Source: Phycisphaerae bacterium
GTDB lineage: Bacteria > Planctomycetota > Phycisphaerae > UBA1845
Length of the DNA stretch: 24,286 nt
Reading direction: 5' to 3'
Assembly: GCA_021604825.1 (NCBI GenBank)
Contig: BQJS01000053.1
Coordinates: 1 to 24,286 of the forward strand
In this document: positions 22,183 through 24,286 of the stretch, piece by piece
Layout of the letters: the number at the start of each line of letters is the position of its first letter
How positions within the stretch are numbered: the stretch's first letter is position 1
Position numbers and translations under genes: made by a program
Notes under the pieces: generated by a model
What the model was told of the DNA's origin: nothing
Databases searched by the model: none
Seen by the model: the letters and a program-made list of their open reading frames with translations, nothing else

Positions 22183-23571
22183 ATGACCACCAACAAGCCA
22201 TTCCTGTGGGGGGCAGCCACTTCCGCATTTCAGATCGAAGGATCTGCCGAAACTGGCCAGCGGGGCCCCTGTATTTGGGACGCTTATTGTGACATTCCGG
22301 GCAAAATCGCCGATGGCGGAACGGGGCGGCAGACCTGCGATCATGTCCGTCGGTACCGCGAAGACGTCGCCTTGATGAAGTCGCTAAACCTCGGGGCATA
22401 TCGATTCAGCGTCAGTTGGCCACGGGTACTCCCTGCGGGCGTCGGCGCGATCAACCATTCCGGTCTCGATTTCTACGATCGTCTCGTAGACGAACTCATC
22501 CCATCCAACATCGTCCCGTGCGTCACCCTCTATCACTGGGATTTACCGAGCGCCTTGCAAGATCGATTGGGTGGCTGGGAACATCCCGACACGGCGAAAC
22601 ACTTTGCCGACTTTTCAACGCTCATCTTCGATCGGTTGGGCGATCGGGTGAAACTTTGGATCACGATCAACGAGCCGTGGTGCATCGCATATGGCGGATA
22701 CGTGGGCGGTATGTTTGCGCCAGGCATTCAAGACCGCGCTCGCGGGTTTCAGGTTGGCCATCAACTCCTCCGCGCACACGCCCTAACCGTCGCTGCATTC
22801 CGCAATCACAAGCACAACGATGGCGCCATCGGCATCGGGCTCAACAGCGATTACTTCTTCCCAGCCAGTGACTCAAAGGAAGATCGCGAGGCAGCCGAGC
22901 GCGCCCTACTCGATATGGCCGGATGGTTCGGCGACCCGGTTTGGTTCGGCGACTATCCGGAAATCATGCGCAGCGCATACGGCGATCTGCTGCCAACGTT
23001 TTCCGAAGAGGACCAGCAACTGCTCCGAAAGTCCGGTGACTTTATCGCCACCAACTATTACTTCAGCGATTTGGTCCGATCAGCACCAGGAAATGGCCCG
23101 TTGGATTACGAACGCATCCCCTACCCCGATCGACCACGAACCGCAATGGGTTGGCCGATCGTTCCCGAAGGACTCGAGTCATTATTGAACTGGCTTTCCG
23201 ATCGCTATGGAAAGCTTCCGGTATACATCACCGAAAACGGCATCGCCCAATCGAATGAAACAATCGAGAACGGCTGCGTGCATGACCCGGAACGGATCGA
23301 ATATATCCGGACGCACTTTGATGCCGCCCGTCGCGCGATGGACGCGGGCGTCGATTTGCGAGGGTTTTTCGTGTGGTCGCTGCTCGATAATCTTGAATGG
23401 GCCCACGGTTTTACAAAACGATTCGGCTTGGTTCATTGCGATTTTGAAACGCAGGTGCGTACAATCAAAGACAGTGGACTCTGGTACGCCGAGTGGATTG
23501 CCAACGGTGGTTGGAATAGAGACGCATTGCCCCAACCCAATCTCAGCTGCCCCGGGGGAGAACGCAAATGA
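22183..23571 (+). CDS. GH1 family beta-glucosidase / beta-glycosidase
   Basis: A 462-residue retaining beta-glycosidase, the normal length for GH1, and complete from FLWGAATSAFQIEGS at the N-terminus to LVHCDFETQVRTIKDSGLWY near the end. The acid/base is Glu164 in ITINEPW and the nucleophile Glu351 in YITENG. Other conserved blocks are YRFSVSWPRVLP, VTLYHWDLP and FFVWSLLDNLEWAHGFTKRFGLV, which lines the sugar-binding subsite. There is no signal peptide, so it is cytoplasmic and would hydrolyse imported cellobiose-like or other beta-linked oligosaccharides. ATG at 22183 (MTTNKPFLWG) is chosen over 22156 because it places the barrel start at the usual distance from the N-terminus. SD is weak (GAGG about 12 bases upstream). 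The stop overlaps the next start as ATGA, so an operon with a secreted binding protein is likely. Confidence 0.94.
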   Translation: MTTNKPFLWGAATSAFQIEGSAETGQRGPCIWDAYCDIPGKIADGGTGRQTCDHVRRYREDVALMKSLNLGAYRFSVSWPRVLPAGVGAINHSGLDFYDRLVDELIPSNIVPCVTLYHWDLPSALQDRLGGWEHPDTAKHFADFSTLIFDRLGDRVKLWITINEPWCIAYGGYVGGMFAPGIQDRARGFQVGHQLLRAHALTVAAFRNHKHNDGAIGIGLNSDYFFPASDSKEDREAAERALLDMAGWFGDPVWFGDYPEIMRSAYGDLLPTFSEEDQQLLRKSGDFIATNYYFSDLVRSAPGNGPLDYERIPYPDRPRTAMGWPIVPEGLESLLNWLSDRYGKLPVYITENGIAQSNETIENGCVHDPERIEYIRTHFDAARRAMDAGVDLRGFFVWSLLDNLEWAHGFTKRFGLVHCDFETQVRTIKDSGLWYAEWIANGGWNRDALPQPNLSCPGGERK

Positions 23572-24286
23572 TCGGTAAGACTTCAAGAAATCGTGCACAA
23601 GCGCGTACTGTTGCGATGACGGCTGCCACCTTTTTGTTTTGCATGGCGGTTCAAGCGCGCGGCGACGTCATCACGCCCCTAGCAAGCTACGAACCATCTG
23701 AAACAGATCTAAGCGTCACCCCAAATGCGGGCGATACCGGTCTCTCACTTTCAATCGTCGCGTCGGGCGTGGGCGGTGCACCGACTGCAACGGACGGCGG
23801 ATTTCTACTGCGACTCGATCTTGCCAATGAGGTGGATGGGAAGTTCGAGATTCGCCACAACTGGTCGGTGACGACCTACGACCTCGACGGCAACGATGAA
23901 TTGCTCGTCGATGTATACCCAGCCACCTCATCAATGATCCCGGGCGTGATGGGTGTGTGGAGTCCGTCATGGAACCCACCCGACAACTGGCAATCGGCAG
24001 CTTCATTGCCCATCGTCTCAGGCACCTGGACAACCATATCGCTGGATGTCTCATCGAGATCGCAAACGGGACTCAACGATATTTTTGCGTTCGTCTTTGA
24101 AAACCTTGCCGGCGCAACTGGAACGGTCTTTGTCGACAACATGCGACTCCGTAGCATCGGCGACGCACCCGAAGCGAGCGACCTCGTCTTGGTTGCGTTT
24201 GAAGATCATGTCGACTTGGCATGGAGCGATTCGACGGAACCGGGACTCGATGGTTACAACGTTTACCGCAGTGACAACGTTGGTGG
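23568..24286 (+). CDS. Secreted protein with binding module and FN3-like domain (cut by window edge)
   Basis: The first 239 codons of a gene that runs off the right edge. Its ATG at 23568 overlaps the GH1 stop as ATGA, with GGGGGAG 7 bases upstream. After a basic start (MIGKTSRNRAQAR) and hydrophobic TVAMTAATFLFCMAVQA comes a jelly-roll-like domain (about 30-195): ITPLASYEPSE, FEIRHNWSVTTYDLDGNDELLVDVYP, WTTISLDVSSRSQTGLNDIFAFVFEN, and the closing strand GTVFVDNMRLRSI. It resembles the glycan-binding modules of the other secreted proteins here. From about residue 208, LVAFEDHVDLAWSDSTEPG then LDGYNVYRS is the start of a fibronectin type III domain. Such proteins often continue into a catalytic domain or further FN3 units, which cannot be seen. 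Co-translation with a beta-glucosidase suggests a role in capturing or breaking down the same glycan outside the cell. Confidence 0.85.
   Translation, partial: MIGKTSRNRAQARTVAMTAATFLFCMAVQARGDVITPLASYEPSETDLSVTPNAGDTGLSLSIVASGVGGAPTATDGGFLLRLDLANEVDGKFEIRHNWSVTTYDLDGNDELLVDVYPATSSMIPGVMGVWSPSWNPPDNWQSAASLPIVSGTWTTISLDVSSRSQTGLNDIFAFVFENLAGATGTVFVDNMRLRSIGDAPEASDLVLVAFEDHVDLAWSDSTEPGLDGYNVYRSDNVG

Noticed and set aside
1..24286. CRISPR arrays, insertion sequences, prophage or integrase attachment sites
   Set aside because: No regularly spaced repeats, transposase, integrase or long terminal inverted repeats were seen on reading both strands.

Overview
The window (about 24.3 kb, moderately GC-rich) most likely comes from a planctomycete, probably of the class Phycisphaerae. 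This is inferred from protein signatures, not from a marker gene. The signatures are: three small membrane proteins ending in a zinc ribbon of the form C-x2-C-x-Y-[DN]-L-T-G-x5-C-P-E-C-G; secreted proteins ending in dockerin-like EF-hand pairs (D-x-D-x-D...DF...FQ); a 'GQPD...GGFW' surface domain; a 'GTAFTYQGQL' surface domain; a PEP-CTERM protein; and an H-X9-D prepilin-like protein. No rRNA, tRNA, CRISPR array, transposase or phage gene was found.

Layout. (1) 1-3764, minus strand: part of an exopolysaccharide locus, with a serine-acetyltransferase-like hexapeptide enzyme, a Wzx/MOP flippase and two tandem family-4-type glycosyltransferases, the second cut by the window edge. (2) 4127-5801, minus: three overlapping genes for zinc-ribbon membrane proteins of unknown function. 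(3) 6017-10133, plus: a persulfide/sulfide detoxification operon. An ArsR-family repressor sits under a TTGACA/TATATT promoter that contains a palindrome. The same operator-plus-RBS module recurs before the next gene. Then come a rhodanese-DUF2892 protein, a TSUP exporter, a CstB-like persulfide dioxygenase/pseudo-rhodanese/rhodanese fusion, a bacterioferritin-like protein and an AhpD-like protein. (4) 10308-13723, minus: three exported proteins (Cys-rich putative lipoprotein, small EF-hand protein, tail-fibre-like protein). (5) 14266-24286: an unknown 162-aa membrane-anchored protein (plus), a 1055-aa secreted six-hairpin glycosidase-like protein (minus), a secreted EF-hand protein with repeated glycan-binding-like domains (minus), a prepilin-like protein (minus), a PEP-CTERM protein (minus), and divergently a GH1 beta-glucosidase overlapping the start of a secreted binding-module/FN3 protein cut by the right edge (plus).

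How it fits together. Region 3 is a self-contained sulfur-stress unit: the TSUP protein and CstB-like enzyme resemble the staphylococcal cst operon, but the regulator is ArsR-type, no SQR is present, and ferritin-like and AhpD-like genes are appended. Region 5 looks like a polysaccharide-use and surface-display locus. A perfect LacI/CcpA-family operator (22002-22015) lies in the divergent promoter region and overlaps the -35 box of a good minus-strand promoter, so the PEP-CTERM gene (and possibly the GH1 operon) is probably under sugar control by a LacI-family regulator encoded elsewhere. A clear intrinsic terminator at 17948-17983 lies only about 26 bases from the start of the large glycosidase gene, which suggests read-through or attenuation there.
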